Assembly: GCA_012960475.1 (NCBI GenBank)
Contig: DUBE01000010.1
Location: forward strand, 6,606 to 42,731
Source of the DNA: Planctomycetota bacterium
Lineage (GTDB): Bacteria; Planctomycetota; UBA1135; GCA-002686595
DNA: 36,126 bases
Direction of reading: 5' to 3'
Shown here piece by piece: positions 1 through 10,010 of the stretch (position 1 is its first letter; every line of letters begins with the position of its first letter). Both the position numbers and the translations under genes were made by a program. Under the pieces are notes generated by a model, which had not been told where the DNA came from, ran no database searches, and was given only the letters and a program-made list of their open reading frames with translations.

Positions 1-372
1 TTCCTGGGCACAGTTCTCATGGGGCACCTGAAGAGCCCGGTGGAGCGGGGGGCCCAGGGCCCTGAGGGTCCCGGCCCGGTCACCCTGCGGGCTGTTTCAT
101 ACCCCGCTCCGGGGTCTGCTGTGGCAGGCGGTCGCAGGCTTCTGGCGCGCCCCAAAATAACCCCCCCAGATCCTTGACTCGGCAACGCTGATTCCTACCA
201 TGGCGGCCCATATCTCGGATCGGAGGCATTTGCAAGGGCGCACAGGCGTTCCAAGCCCCTGGCTCGGGATGAACGTTTGAGAACCTGCGCCCTCCGGATC
301 TCCCCGATCCCTCCTGGCTTTTTTCCGTCCCGCCCGAGTTTGGATCCTCACCGATCCAGCCCTTTGTTCAGC
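1..372. other. Upstream region of the atp operon, no supportable gene
   Basis: No complete gene can be supported here. Two plus-strand frames are open from the window edge. One closes with TGA at 63-65 after a Gly/Pro/Glu-rich stretch, and the other closes with TGA at 175-177. Either could be the last codons of a gene that begins outside the window, but neither resembles a family I know. The minus-strand ORF across this region also runs through the first atp gene and reads as a GC-rich shadow. A candidate promoter (174-201) is the only signal I can point to. Confidence 0.4.
174..201 (+). promoter_or_regulatory. Candidate sigma70-type promoter of the atp operon
   Basis: TTGACT at 174-179 and TACCAT at 196-201 are separated by 16 bases. 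This is the best -35/-10 pair upstream of the operon, and it lies about 170 bases before the likely start of the first gene. The -10 matches the consensus only partly, and no transcript evidence is available, so this is a prediction by eye. Confidence 0.35.
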
Positions 373-624
373 GTGCCTCCAGATCCTCAACGAGAAGACT
401 CCCCCGGCCCGAAGGACTGGCAAGCAGACCTTGCCCGTTACGGTGGTCTCGGCCTCACCCTTGGTGTGACCTTGGCTGCATTTTCTCTGGCAGGCTGGTG
501 GCTTGATGGTCAATTCGGCACCAGCCCCTTGTGCTTGCTGATTGGAACAGGCCTTGGATTTTTCGGTGGGATGGTCTCCCTCATTCGCAAAGTTCCCACC
601 GTCCGTGGGAAGCAGCGCAAGTGA
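373..624 (+). CDS. AtpZ/AtpI-family F-ATPase accessory membrane protein
   Basis: This is a small two-helix membrane protein of the AtpZ/AtpI family (ATPase_gene1), which sits first in many atp operons. The family is linked to ATP synthase assembly or Mg2+/Ca2+ handling. The sequence shows a first hydrophobic helix (YGGLGLTLGVTLAAFSLAGW), the family's short Leu-Asp-Gly turn (WWLDGQFGTSP), a second glycine-rich helix (LIGTGLGFFGGMVSLI) and a basic tail. I chose GTG 373, which gives 83 residues and a normal length. The frame stays open upstream to a TTG at 277, but that would add a Pro/Arg/Ser-rich N-terminus that looks non-coding. No clear Shine-Dalgarno supports either start. It is followed by a second small membrane gene and atpB. 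Confidence 0.75.
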   Translation: MPPDPQREDSPGPKDWQADLARYGGLGLTLGVTLAAFSLAGWWLDGQFGTSPLCLLIGTGLGFFGGMVSLIRKVPTVRGKQRK

Positions 625-662
625 AGTCGGCTTCCTTGATTCAGGCGCGATCCCCGATCCCC

Positions 663-1043
663 ATGTCCAAAACCTCATTGATCACCCTGCTAGGGTTGGC
701 GGTCGCCATCGTGATTGCGATGGAGCAGGAGCCTGCTCAGCGTGCTGGCATCCTCGCCGGGGCAGTGCTGGGTGCGGGTATAGGGCTTCTGGGCTTTGCC
801 TGGTTGCGGCACAGCCTTGAGTACCGTCCCGCTCGGGCATTCAATACCCTTGTGCTTGGTTTCCTCATCCACCTTGGTGCTCTTCTGGTGGGTACCTTGG
901 CCCTGCATTACGCCCCGCTGGCCAAAGAACTCTTTGACGCCCGGGTCTTTGCAGTCGGCTACGCCTGCCTGGCCTTCATTCCCGTCGTGTTTGGTGCCCT
1001 GGAAAGCGTCCGCATCGCGAGTCAAGACAGGACCGCCGCATGA
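663..1043 (+). CDS. AtpI-like four-helix membrane protein of the atp operon
   Basis: This is a 126-residue protein made almost entirely of four hydrophobic segments, at roughly residues 5-20, 28-48, 60-84 and 97-113. That size and topology fit the subunit I (AtpI) type of accessory protein encoded between atpZ and atpB, thought to help assemble the c-ring or F0. I recognise it by position and topology rather than by a motif, so the family is an inference. The ATG at 663 begins MSKTSLITLL. The frame is open further upstream into the previous gene, but there it overlaps coding sequence. Its stop overlaps the atpB start by four bases (ATGA at 1040-1043), which indicates translational coupling. 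Confidence 0.65.
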   Translation: MSKTSLITLLGLAVAIVIAMEQEPAQRAGILAGAVLGAGIGLLGFAWLRHSLEYRPARAFNTLVLGFLIHLGALLVGTLALHYAPLAKELFDARVFAVGYACLAFIPVVFGALESVRIASQDRTAA

Positions 1044-1990
1044 ACATCCTGCGCCCGATTCTTATTCTGGTAGTGATCGTTGGAGCTGCTTTCATCTCCA
1101 CGAACTACACCGAGCATCATGTGGGAAGCAACGCGGATCCCATGGATGCGCTCTACGCACACGTGGTCCCCGCCAAGCTGGTGTTTTCGGACCAGGGGCA
1201 TGGGCATGAGGGGCAGGGCACCGAGGGCCAGGCTGACGGGCACATTGATGATGACCACGAAGCAGCGGTTGGTGTCTTTGGGCTGCCCGAGCGCATTGCA
1301 CCCACCAACCTCCAGGTCTTTCAATTGGCGGCGATCTTGCTGATCCTGATCGCTTTTAGTGGCGTGGGCTCGCATCTCCGAACGGGCAAAGGTGACAAAC
1401 TGACCCGCATCCTGGCCGGATGGGTGACCTATATCAGGGACGAGATGGTACGTCCGAACATGCAGCGAGGAGACGAGCAGCGGTTCCTGCCCTATTTCCT
1501 GTATCTGTTCTTCTTCATCGTCTTCATGAATCTGATGGGGCTGGTACCCGGCGGCGCCACCGCAACCGCCTCGATTTTTGTGACGGCTGCTTTGGCCTTG
1601 ACAACTTTGGTGGCCATGCTTGGTTGCGGCATGGTGAGTCAGGGCCCTATCAAGTTCTGGACCGGATTGGTGCCCCAGGTACCTGCATGGCTCTGGCCCT
1701 TGATGTTCGTGGTCGAGGTCTTTGGCCTCTTTATCAAGCCTTTCGCCTTGATGATCCGTCTCTTCGCGAACATGACCGGAGGACACCTGGTGGTGCTCTC
1801 TTTCATGGGCCTGATTTTCTACTTCGCCGGTACCGACTACAGTTCCCTTGGTTGGGCTGTTTCGGCTCCGGCCGTGGCGCTTGCGGTGTTCATCATGATC
1901 ATCGAGGGCTTTGTCGCCCTGCTGCAGGCTTACATTTTTACTCAACTGACGATTATGTTCGTCGGTACAGCTGTCCACCCCGAACACTGA
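1040..1990 (+). CDS. atpB: ATP synthase F0 subunit a
   Basis: Subunit a forms the two half-channels for protons beside the c-ring. The essential arginine is R240 in the helix IRLFANMTGGH, followed by N244 and H249. Downstream, E289 and Q296 lie in the helix EGFVALLQAY. This H/E arrangement is like the mitochondrial type and is swapped relative to E. coli E219/H245. At 316 residues it is longer than the E. coli protein. The extra length is N-terminal: a hydrophobic segment (residues 5-20), then a loop rich in His, Asp, Glu and Gly (about residues 51-74), before the canonical helices start near residue 92. The start ATG overlaps the preceding stop as ATGA. Confidence 0.97.
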   Translation: MNILRPILILVVIVGAAFISTNYTEHHVGSNADPMDALYAHVVPAKLVFSDQGHGHEGQGTEGQADGHIDDDHEAAVGVFGLPERIAPTNLQVFQLAAILLILIAFSGVGSHLRTGKGDKLTRILAGWVTYIRDEMVRPNMQRGDEQRFLPYFLYLFFFIVFMNLMGLVPGGATATASIFVTAALALTTLVAMLGCGMVSQGPIKFWTGLVPQVPAWLWPLMFVVEVFGLFIKPFALMIRLFANMTGGHLVVLSFMGLIFYFAGTDYSSLGWAVSAPAVALAVFIMIIEGFVALLQAYIFTQLTIMFVGTAVHPEH

Positions 1991-2093
1991 TTTTCATTGG
2001 TCGGGTTGTTTGCGGCATCCGCCGCGAAGCACTTCACAAACCCCTTTAGACAACCTACTAAGCCCCCGACGGGGCATACCGGAGACAGGAAAC

Positions 2094-2333
2094 ATGATTG
2101 AAGCAGACCAGGTCATGGAAATTGGCAAGATGGGCGCAGGTATTGGCGCTGGTATCGGTGCCGTTGGTGCAGGCCTTGGCATTGGGCGCATCGGCGCCGC
2201 TGCTAACGAAGGCATCGCACGACAGCCCGAGGCAGCCGGCGAAATACGCGGCAACTCAATTATTCTTGCCGCCCTCATCGAGGGTGTCTCGCTCTTTGCT
2301 GTTGTGGTAACACTCTTGATTGCCCTGGGTTGA
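2094..2333 (+). CDS. atpE: ATP synthase F0 subunit c
   Basis: This is the rotor-ring subunit, a 79-residue helical hairpin. Helix 1 carries a dense glycine repeat (residues 14-34) that lets neighbouring c subunits pack closely. The polar loop holds the conserved RQP (residues 43-45). Helix 2 carries the ion-binding glutamate E63 in LAALIEGVSLF. The residue after E63 is Gly rather than the Ser usual in Na+-binding rings, which favours protons (inference). ATG 2094 is chosen because a GGAG lies 9-12 bases upstream (ggagacaggaaac) and the protein then begins at the normal place. The frame is open upstream but without family similarity. Confidence 0.96.
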   Translation: MIEADQVMEIGKMGAGIGAGIGAVGAGLGIGRIGAAANEGIARQPEAAGEIRGNSIILAALIEGVSLFAVVVTLLIALG

Positions 2334-2349
2334 CTGGTTGGGAATCTCA

Positions 2350-2366
2350 CTTCGATTGTGTCGAAG
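2350..2366 (+). promoter_or_regulatory. Small RNA hairpin just after atpE
   Basis: CTTCGA (2350-2355) and TCGAAG (2361-2366) form a perfect six-pair stem with a five-base loop, 17 bases after the atpE stop. No T-run follows, so it is not an obvious terminator. It may protect the 3' end of the atpE message. Confidence 0.35.
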
Positions 2367-2427
2367 AGGAGAAACCCTTTCCCGGGCGCTGATCCTGTGA
2401 TTTGTGCCCTGTGAGCCAGACGACTCC

Positions 2428-2453
2428 ACCCGCAGCCGTTCGCGGCTGTGGGT
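2428..2453 (+). promoter_or_regulatory. Strong intercistronic hairpin with a TTCG loop (atpE-atpF)
   Basis: ACCCGCAGCCG (2428-2438) pairs with CGGCTGTGGGT (2443-2453) over eleven pairs, with one G-T wobble, around a TTCG tetraloop. No T-run follows, so a role in mRNA stability or differential expression of atpE is more likely than termination. It covers the GTG at 2448 that would be the upstream alternative start of atpF. Confidence 0.5.
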
Positions 2454-2513
2454 TCCCTCGGGCCAGAACCCATTCATTCGGACCAATACAATCCTCATAC
2501 CAATCCCCCAAAT

Positions 2514-3047
2514 ATGATTGCCAGTCTTATACCGGTGGCGAGCGAAGGCGGCTTCAACCCGCTTGACGTCCAGGAAGGGACTTTCATCTGGACGCTTGTG
2601 ATCTTTGCGATTGCGCTGCCATTCATGTGGAAGTTTGTTTTCGGTCCGATCACAGCTGCGCTCTATGCCCGCGATGTGCAGGCCAGCGAGGCTGCCTTGG
2701 CAGCAGAGAAGGCACGCGAAGAGGCCGCTAAATCCGCTGCTAAAGTTGAGGTTGCCCTGGGCGATGCTCAGGCAGAGGCAGCGCGCCATCTGGCCACCGC
2801 CCGCGAGCGGGCAGAAGCCCGTGAGAACGACATTGTTGACAAGGCCAAGCGTGAAGCGACCGCCATGATTGACAGTGCCCGCACGCAGATTCAGGCCGAG
2901 CAGGAGAAGGCACTGGCGACAATTCGAGCCGAGGTGGTTGAGCTTTCCCTCTCGGCCGCATCCAAGATCATTGGTCGCAGGGTGGACTCCGAAGACGACC
3001 GGCGCCTTGTCACCGACCTCGTCGCTGAGCAACAGGAGAACGTTTGA
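2514..3047 (+). CDS. atpF: ATP synthase F0 subunit b
   Basis: Subunit b is the peripheral stalk that holds F1 against rotation. The sequence shows one membrane helix (about residues 24-43) and then a long, charged, Ala-rich helix with heptad character up to the C-terminus, as expected for the b dimer. The product is 177 residues from ATG 2514. A longer reading from GTG 2448 is possible, but that codon lies inside a strong hairpin. No Shine-Dalgarno precedes ATG 2514. Only one b gene is present and there is no b' copy. The stop overlaps the TTG start of atpH. Confidence 0.93.
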   Translation: MIASLIPVASEGGFNPLDVQEGTFIWTLVIFAIALPFMWKFVFGPITAALYARDVQASEAALAAEKAREEAAKSAAKVEVALGDAQAEAARHLATARERAEARENDIVDKAKREATAMIDSARTQIQAEQEKALATIRAEVVELSLSAASKIIGRRVDSEDDRRLVTDLVAEQQENV

Positions 3048-3613
3048 GCCATTCCGCTGTAGACCCTGTCACCAGCCGTTGGGTCGGCGCACTCTGGAAT
3101 CTTGCCGCTGGCAAGGGCGCCACGGATGTGGTCATGGATGATTTGGAGCGGGTGGCCCATGAATTCCGCAACCCCGCCGTGTGCACCTTCATGCTTGGTG
3201 GCGCGGTCAGCATGGAAGATCGGCGTGCCAAGCTGCAGCCCCTTGTGGATACCTTCAACTCCTTGACCCAGCGTTTTGTGTGGCTCTGCCTTGATCGCGG
3301 TCGTTTGGGGATCCTGCCCAACGCCTTTAGCGCTTTCCGCGCCCGACGCATGCAAGAGGATGGCGTATTGGAGGGAGTGGTCGAAGCGCCGCGGCCCCTG
3401 GGTGAACATGACGTGAAAGCGCTTGAGAATTCTCTCCAATCCCGTTTGGGCAAGACCGTGCGTCTGGCTCAAGCCATTACTCCTGACCTGGTGGGGGGCG
3501 TGCGCGTCACCATCGGGGACAAAATGATCGATGCGTCGATCGCGGGCCGCTTCGATGGCCTGCGCCGGCGATTGCTTGAAGCGCGACTACCGTCGCCGGT
3601 GGCCTCTGACTGA
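3044..3613 (+). CDS. atpH: ATP synthase F1 subunit delta
   Basis: Delta links the top of F1 to the b stalk. The 189-residue product has the family layout: an N-terminal helical domain, then the C-terminal stretch with PDLVGGVRVTIGDKMIDASI, which matches the conserved delta/OSCP signature. The start is TTG 3044, overlapping the atpF stop as TTGA. An AGGAG at 3034-3038, five bases upstream, supports this start and suggests reinitiation by the same ribosomes. It is followed by a 160-base gap before atpA. Confidence 0.92.
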   Translation: MSHSAVDPVTSRWVGALWNLAAGKGATDVVMDDLERVAHEFRNPAVCTFMLGGAVSMEDRRAKLQPLVDTFNSLTQRFVWLCLDRGRLGILPNAFSAFRARRMQEDGVLEGVVEAPRPLGEHDVKALENSLQSRLGKTVRLAQAITPDLVGGVRVTIGDKMIDASIAGRFDGLRRRLLEARLPSPVASD

Positions 3614-3672
3614 CCGGGGCCAACGGTGCTTGCCGCCGGTCCTGCTCTCCTGACTTTTTAGACGACTTTTTT

Positions 3673-3747
3673 CAATGCTGGCCCGGTCACCCTGGCTGCG
3701 TCAGCGAACTCGACCTGCAACCAACCCGTCGGCATCCAATGCTGGCC
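3673..3747 (+). repeat. Direct repeat CAATGCTGGCC in the atpH-atpA gap
   Basis: The 160-base gap 3614-3773 has no gene. It holds two exact copies of CAATGCTGGCC at 3673-3683 and 3737-3747, one of them just after two T-rich tracts (3653-3658 and 3666-3672). A short GACCGG/CCGGTC inverted pair lies upstream of the T tracts. The T tracts are too far from that stem for a convincing terminator. Confidence 0.45.
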
Positions 3748-3773
3748 AGCAACAACCCACTAGGGACTAAACA

Positions 3774-5348
3774 ATGGATCTTCGACCCGCAGAAGTGACC
3801 TCGATCCTCGAAAAGGAAATTGAGAACTACGGTGGCGAAAGCCACATGCAAAGCGTCGGCACCGTGCTCTCCGTCGGTGACGGTGTGGCACGCGTTTATG
3901 GCCTCGACGACTGCATGATGAACGAGCTGCTTGAGTTCCCGGGTGGGGTGCGCGGCATTGCGCTCTCCCTTGAGGAGGACAATGTGGGCTGCGTGCTCCT
4001 TGGGGATGCTGCCAAGGTTTCAGAAGGGGACACGGTCAAGGCCAGTGGCCGGATCATCAGTGTGCCCACGGGGGATTCTCTGCTCGGCCGGGTGGTCAAC
4101 GCCCTCGGCGACCCGGTGGACGGTAAGGGGCCCCTGGCGGTAACCGAAGCCGACTACCTGCCCATCGAGCAGCCCGCACCGTCGGTGGTGGAGCGCGAGC
4201 CCGTACACGAGCCTCTGCAAACTGGCATCAAGGCCATTGACGCCATGATTCCCATCGGCCGTGGCCAGCGCGAGCTGATTATCGGTGACCGGCAGACTGG
4301 AAAAACCGCTCTGATCATCGACACGATCATTTCCCAACAGTTCACCGGAGGCGGTGACCCCTCCAACCCTGAGCAAGTTCTTTGCATCTATGTGGCCGTG
4401 GCTCAGAAGCAGTCCACCATCAAGGATGTGGTGCAGCGCTTGGAGAAAGAAGGTGCCATGAAGTACAGCATTGTGGTGGCGGCTCCCGCCATCGAAGAGG
4501 CTTCCATGCAGTACCTCTCTTGCTACGGCGGAACCACCATGGGAGAGCGCTTCCGTGACGAAGGCCGCCATGTGGTCATCTTCTACGATGACCTCTACAA
4601 GCAGGCCTTGGCCTATCGTCAGGTGATGTTGCTTTTGCGTCGTCCCCCGGGACGCGAGGCATTCCCCGGCGACGTTTTCAACCTGCACTCCCGCTTGCTG
4701 GAGCGTTCGGCCAAGTTGGCCAAGAACGCGCCTGAGATCAACCCGCGATACAAGAAGGGCGCTGGATCCTTGACCGCCTTGCCTGTGGTGGAAACCCAGG
4801 AAGGTGATGTGTCTGCCTATATTCCCACCAATGTGATTTCGATCACCGATGGGCAGATCTTCCTGGAGACAAACCTCTTCAACTCGGGCATTCGCCCCGC
4901 GGTGAACGCGGGTATCTCCGTCTCCCGAGTGGGGGGCGCGGCTCAAATCCCGGCCATGAAGAAAACTGCCGGCTCCCTGCGTTTGGATCTGGCTCAGTTC
5001 CGTGAACTGGCGGCTTTTGCCCAGTTCGGTTCTGATTTGGACAAGGCCACCCAGGACAAACTGACCCGTGGAGAGCGCCTGGTGGAATTGCTCAAGCAGG
5101 GACAGTATCTGCCCATGCCCGCTGTCGAGCAGGTGATGATGCTCTACTCCGGTACTTCTGGCGCCCTGGACACCTTCCCCAAGGAAGAGGTGGGCAACTT
5201 CGAGCAGGCTTTCCTGCAGCACGTTCGCGACACCGCGCCTGAAATTGCTGACCAGATTGCCAGCGCCAAGAAAGGTATACCTGACGAGACCAAAGCGGCC
5301 CTCGATGGGCATATCGCCACGGTCAAGAAGACCCTCGGATTGAGCTGA
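3774..5348 (+). CDS. atpA: ATP synthase F1 subunit alpha
   Basis: Alpha is the non-catalytic nucleotide-binding subunit of the F1 hexamer. The Walker A loop GDRQTGKT is at residues 171-178. The Walker B strand is [10 protein letters not shown], with Asp at 272-273. The SVSRVGG segment carries the arginine finger that reaches into the beta active site. At 524 residues the length is normal. ATG 3774 is preceded by an AGGGA element (actagggactaaaca), and the N-terminus ([16 protein letters not shown]) matches the family start. It sits between atpH and atpG, as in the standard operon order. Confidence 0.98.
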   Translation: MDLRPAEVTSILEKEIENYGGESHMQSVGTVLSVGDGVARVYGLDDCMMNELLEFPGGVRGIALSLEEDNVGCVLLGDAAKVSEGDTVKASGRIISVPTGDSLLGRVVNALGDPVDGKGPLAVTEADYLPIEQPAPSVVEREPVHEPLQTGIKAIDAMIPIGRGQRELIIGDRQTGKTALIIDTIISQQFTGGGDPSNPEQVLCIYVAVAQKQSTIKDVVQRLEKEGAMKYSIVVAAPAIEEASMQYLSCYGGTTMGERFRDEGRHVVIFYDDLYKQALAYRQVMLLLRRPPGREAFPGDVFNLHSRLLERSAKLAKNAPEINPRYKKGAGSLTALPVVETQEGDVSAYIPTNVISITDGQIFLETNLFNSGIRPAVNAGISVSRVGGAAQIPAMKKTAGSLRLDLAQFRELAAFAQFGSDLDKATQDKLTRGERLVELLKQGQYLPMPAVEQVMMLYSGTSGALDTFPKEEVGNFEQAFLQHVRDTAPEIADQIASAKKGIPDETKAALDGHIATVKKTLGLS

Positions 5349-5385
5349 GCCCCCTTCATTAGCACTTTCACCCCAAGAGCACCCC

Positions 5386-6255
5386 ATGGCAGGCATCAAG
5401 GAACTCCGCGGACGCATCACGTCGATCAGCAACATCCAGCAGATCACGCGTGCCATGGAGATGGTCGCCACGACCAAGCTCCGGCGATTCCAAGATCGTG
5501 CAATCTCCTCGCGCCCCTACACCGAAGAGGTGGCAGGCCTGGTGGGGCGTTTGGCTGCGGTTCTAGGGGATAGCGTGGCTGACCGGCCTCTCTTCAATGC
5601 TGGTGGAGGCGATCGCACCCTCTGCCTCTTGGTCACCAGCGACAGGGGCCTCTGTGGCGCCTATAACTCCAACTTGCTGCGCTTCACGGAGCAGTGGAAG
5701 GATGAACTGGGGCGTGAGGTGGACTTCTTTGTCTACGGCCGCAAGGGTGCCACCTATCTCAAGAAACGTGGGCATACCATGGCCCGTTTTCTGACCGAGC
5801 CCAAATTGGAAAGCATCGATTTCACCAGCGCTGCGATTACCGCACGAATGCTGACCCAGGAGTTTCTCTCGGGCAAGTATCGGGACGTGGTGCTGATGTT
5901 CTCCGTATTTGAATCCATGGCACGTTATCAGCCGACCGCTGCGCCCTTCCTGCCGATTTCTGCGGATGCCCTGGGAGCTGAGGAAGTGGTTGGGGGTAGT
6001 GGCGTCATCCTCGAACCTGACGCCGAGTCGATCTTCGACAGCCTGATTCCGCGCTACCTTGAAACAAGGGTCTACAACACCCTTGTGGAGTCGCTGACCT
6101 CCGAATATGCCAGCCGCCGCTTTGCTATGAAAAACGCGACGGATGCGGCAAATGACATGCAGAAAGTGCTGAAAGGCGTCTACAACCGCAAGCGCCAGGA
6201 AGGCATCACCACTGATCTCCTTGATATTGTCGGCGGCGCCGAAGCGCTTCGTTGA
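5386..6255 (+). CDS. atpG: ATP synthase F1 subunit gamma
   Basis: Gamma is the central shaft that turns inside the alpha/beta hexamer. The N-terminal helix begins MAGIKELRGRITSISNIQQI and continues with the conserved T-R-A-M-E-M-V-A segment. The C-terminal helix has RRFAMKNATDAANDM, the other conserved half of the coiled coil. The 289-residue length is typical. It lies 37 bases after atpA and 78 bases before atpD. Only a weak AGAG precedes the start. Confidence 0.97.
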   Translation: MAGIKELRGRITSISNIQQITRAMEMVATTKLRRFQDRAISSRPYTEEVAGLVGRLAAVLGDSVADRPLFNAGGGDRTLCLLVTSDRGLCGAYNSNLLRFTEQWKDELGREVDFFVYGRKGATYLKKRGHTMARFLTEPKLESIDFTSAAITARMLTQEFLSGKYRDVVLMFSVFESMARYQPTAAPFLPISADALGAEEVVGGSGVILEPDAESIFDSLIPRYLETRVYNTLVESLTSEYASRRFAMKNATDAANDMQKVLKGVYNRKRQEGITTDLLDIVGGAEALR

Positions 6256-7767
<1,512 letters not shown>

Positions 7768-7788
7768 ATTCAGGAGCAGGTGAAGATC

Positions 7789-8208
7789 ATGGCCGACGCC
7801 ATCAGTTTACGAGTCATTACTCCCGACAGCATCCTGATCGATGCTCCTGCGGATAGTGTGCGCTTCCCGGGTCTGGACGGTTCCATCGGTGTGCTGCCTC
7901 GCCATGCACATATGGTTGCGGCGCTGGATGCGGGGCCTCTTTCTTGGGATGGTCCCGATGGCAAGGGAGAGATGTTTGTGGCGGGCGGGTTTGCTGAGGT
8001 GCGGGCCAATACCCTGCGCGTAGTGACACAGTCCGGTGAATTGGTCAGTGATATTGACGTGAAGCGCGCCGAGGCCTCTGCCGAGCGCGCCCGCGATCGC
8101 CTGCGGGTCAGCGGTACTGCCGCCAAAGCTGGTGAATTGGATTCCCTGCGCGCCCAGGCGGCCCTGCGACGCGCACTTCAGCGCCTGCGAGTGGCGCAGA
8201 GCCGCTAA
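7789..8208 (+). CDS. atpC: ATP synthase F1 subunit epsilon
   Basis: Epsilon sits on the shaft and can inhibit ATP hydrolysis. The N-terminal beta-sandwich is recognisable from LRVITPDSILIDAPADSVRFPGLDG cut at the usual landmarks: the V-I-T-P-D start, then G-S-I-G-V-L-P-R-H-A. The C-terminal part (about residues 90-139) is an Ala/Arg-rich helical hairpin. ATG 7789 gives 139 residues. A GTG at 7780 is in frame but only three bases from the AGGAG at 7772-7776. It ends two bases before aspS, so the synthetase may be co-transcribed with the atp operon. Confidence 0.95.
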   Translation: MADAISLRVITPDSILIDAPADSVRFPGLDGSIGVLPRHAHMVAALDAGPLSWDGPDGKGEMFVAGGFAEVRANTLRVVTQSGELVSDIDVKRAEASAERARDRLRVSGTAAKAGELDSLRAQAALRRALQRLRVAQSR

Positions 8209-8210
8209 TC

Positions 8211-10010
8211 ATGGCGGCCGACTGGCGTCGAACGCATCGCTGCGGCGAACTGCGTGAAGAGCATGTGGGTCAGGAGGTGACCCTCAACGGCTGGGTCGCC
8301 AAGCGCCGCAATCTGGGTGGTATCTACTTCATTGATGTGCGTGATATCCAGGGCTTGACCCAGGTGATTCTGGATGGATCTGAGGCCTGGGAAGGGGCGG
8401 CAAGTGCCGAGCACCTTTCTCCTGAGGACGTGGTCAGCGTAAGCGGCAAAGTCGTCATGCGTGAGCAGCCGAATCCGGAACTGCCCACGGGCAAGATCGA
8501 GATTGCCGTGCAGCGTATCCATAAGTTGGCCTCTTCGGAGTTGCCGCCCTTCGAGATTCAGCGCGACCTTGACACCAAGATCGATCTCCGCCTGCGCTAT
8601 CGTTTCCTCGATCTGCGACGGCCGGACATGCAGGAGAAACTGATGCATCGCTCACGCTTTGTGGCAGCCATGCGCAACGCTTTTCTCAAGCGCGAGTTCA
8701 TCGAAATCGAGACCCCGATCCTTACTAAGGCCACCCCTGAGGGTGCGCGGGATTATCTGGTGCCAAGCCGAGTTCACCCTGGCAACTTCTATGCCCTGCC
8801 CCAGTCCCCCCAGATCTTCAAGCAGATCCTGATGGTTGCTGGAATGGACCGCTACTTCCAGGTGGCGCGTTGCTTCCGGGACGAGGACTTGCGTGCGGAT
8901 CGTCAGCCCGAGTTCACTCAACTCGACATGGAGATGTCCTTTGTGGAAGAGGAGGACGTCTTCATGGTCTGGGAAGAGGTCTTGCGCGACACCTTCAAAG
9001 ACGCCATGGGTGTGGATCTAGAGGAGAAATTCCCCTCCATGACCTGGGCTGAAGCCATGGAGCGCTTTGGATGCGACAAACCCGATACGCGTTTTGGCTG
9101 TGAATTGCGCTGCCTGTCCGATTGGGTTGCCCAGTCCGGCTTTGAGGTGTTTGCCAAGGTGCTGGCTGGTGGCGGCCGGGTGATGGGTATCGCGATTCCC
9201 AAGGGGGGCGCCAAGGTCAGTCGCGGAGCGCTCAAGAAGCTTGAGAAGTTCGCCAAGGATCTGGGTGCAGGCGGCCTCGCCTGGTGGAAGCCCGGGGAGT
9301 CCGGTGGGGCGGCGGGTCCCATGGCCCGCTTTTGTCAGGAGGATAGCGGCGCTTCTCTATTGAATACTCTGGAAGCGGGTGAAGAGGATCTGGTGCTGTT
9401 CTGCGGTGGAGACGAAGCCCTGGTCTGGCGTGTGCTCGGCGAACTGCGCCTGCGTCTGGCTCAGGACCTGGACCTGATTCCCAAGGGTCTCTGGAATTTC
9501 CTCTGGGTGACAGCCTTCCCCCTGCTGGAGTGGGATGCGGAAAAGGAGCGCTGGTCCTCTTCCCATCACCCCTTCACTGCACCGGACGATTGGGAAATGA
9601 CCGGCGACCCCGCCAAGTTGCTCAGCCGCGCCTATGATCTGGTGCTCAATGGCTGGGAACTGGGCTCCGGTTCGATCCGTATCCACCGATCGGATACGCA
9701 GGCAAAGCTCTTCAAATTGTTGGGTATCGGACCTGAGGAGCAACGCACCAAATTCGGCTTCCTGCTCGATGCGCTCACTTATGGAGCTCCTCCTCACGCG
9801 GGCCTGGGCGTGGGCCTGGACCGTCTGGTGGCTCTGACCCTGGGCATGGATTCGATCCGCGACGTGATCGCTTTCCCCAAGACCGCCACAGCCGCTGATG
9901 CCATGTGCGAGGCCCCCTCGGTGGTGGAATCCGCTCTCTTGAGGGAGGTTCACATTCGTTGTGAGGTCCCCGAGCCCACCATGGAAACGGACTCCAAATC
10001 GGTCTCCTGA
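8211..10010 (+). CDS. aspS: Aspartyl-tRNA synthetase (bacterial type)
   Basis: It charges tRNA-Asp with aspartate. The domain order is an N-terminal OB-fold for the anticodon (residues 1-110), the class II catalytic core, and the bacterial GAD insertion (about 290-420). Visible landmarks are ATPEGARDYLVPSR, QSPQ at 198-201, motif 2 around RCFRDEDLRADRQPEF (220-235) and motif 3 GLGVGLDRL (531-539). L35 in the OB-fold aligns with the Leu of E. coli, where non-discriminating enzymes often carry His. This weakly suggests the discriminating type (from memory). The length of 599 residues is normal. It starts two bases after atpC and ends before a 159-base gap with a candidate promoter. Confidence 0.97.
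   Translation: MAADWRRTHRCGELREEHVGQEVTLNGWVAKRRNLGGIYFIDVRDIQGLTQVILDGSEAWEGAASAEHLSPEDVVSVSGKVVMREQPNPELPTGKIEIAVQRIHKLASSELPPFEIQRDLDTKIDLRLRYRFLDLRRPDMQEKLMHRSRFVAAMRNAFLKREFIEIETPILTKATPEGARDYLVPSRVHPGNFYALPQSPQIFKQILMVAGMDRYFQVARCFRDEDLRADRQPEFTQLDMEMSFVEEEDVFMVWEEVLRDTFKDAMGVDLEEKFPSMTWAEAMERFGCDKPDTRFGCELRCLSDWVAQSGFEVFAKVLAGGGRVMGIAIPKGGAKVSRGALKKLEKFAKDLGAGGLAWWKPGESGGAAGPMARFCQEDSGASLLNTLEAGEEDLVLFCGGDEALVWRVLGELRLRLAQDLDLIPKGLWNFLWVTAFPLLEWDAEKERWSSSHHPFTAPDDWEMTGDPAKLLSRAYDLVLNGWELGSGSIRIHRSDTQAKLFKLLGIGPEEQRTKFGFLLDALTYGAPPHAGLGVGLDRLVALTLGMDSIRDVIAFPKTATAADAMCEAPSVVESALLREVHIRCEVPEPTMETDSKSVS

Noticed and set aside
1022..1987. Minus-strand ORF of 321 codons opposite atpB
   Set aside because: It mirrors atpB exactly and is rich in Gln/His/Glu, as expected from the reverse of hydrophobic codons.
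4020..5477. Long minus-strand ORF (485 codons) opposite atpA
   Set aside because: It is fully antisense to a clear alpha-subunit gene, and its product is low-complexity (Gln/His/Gly-rich) without family features. Codon bias of high-GC genes produces such shadows.
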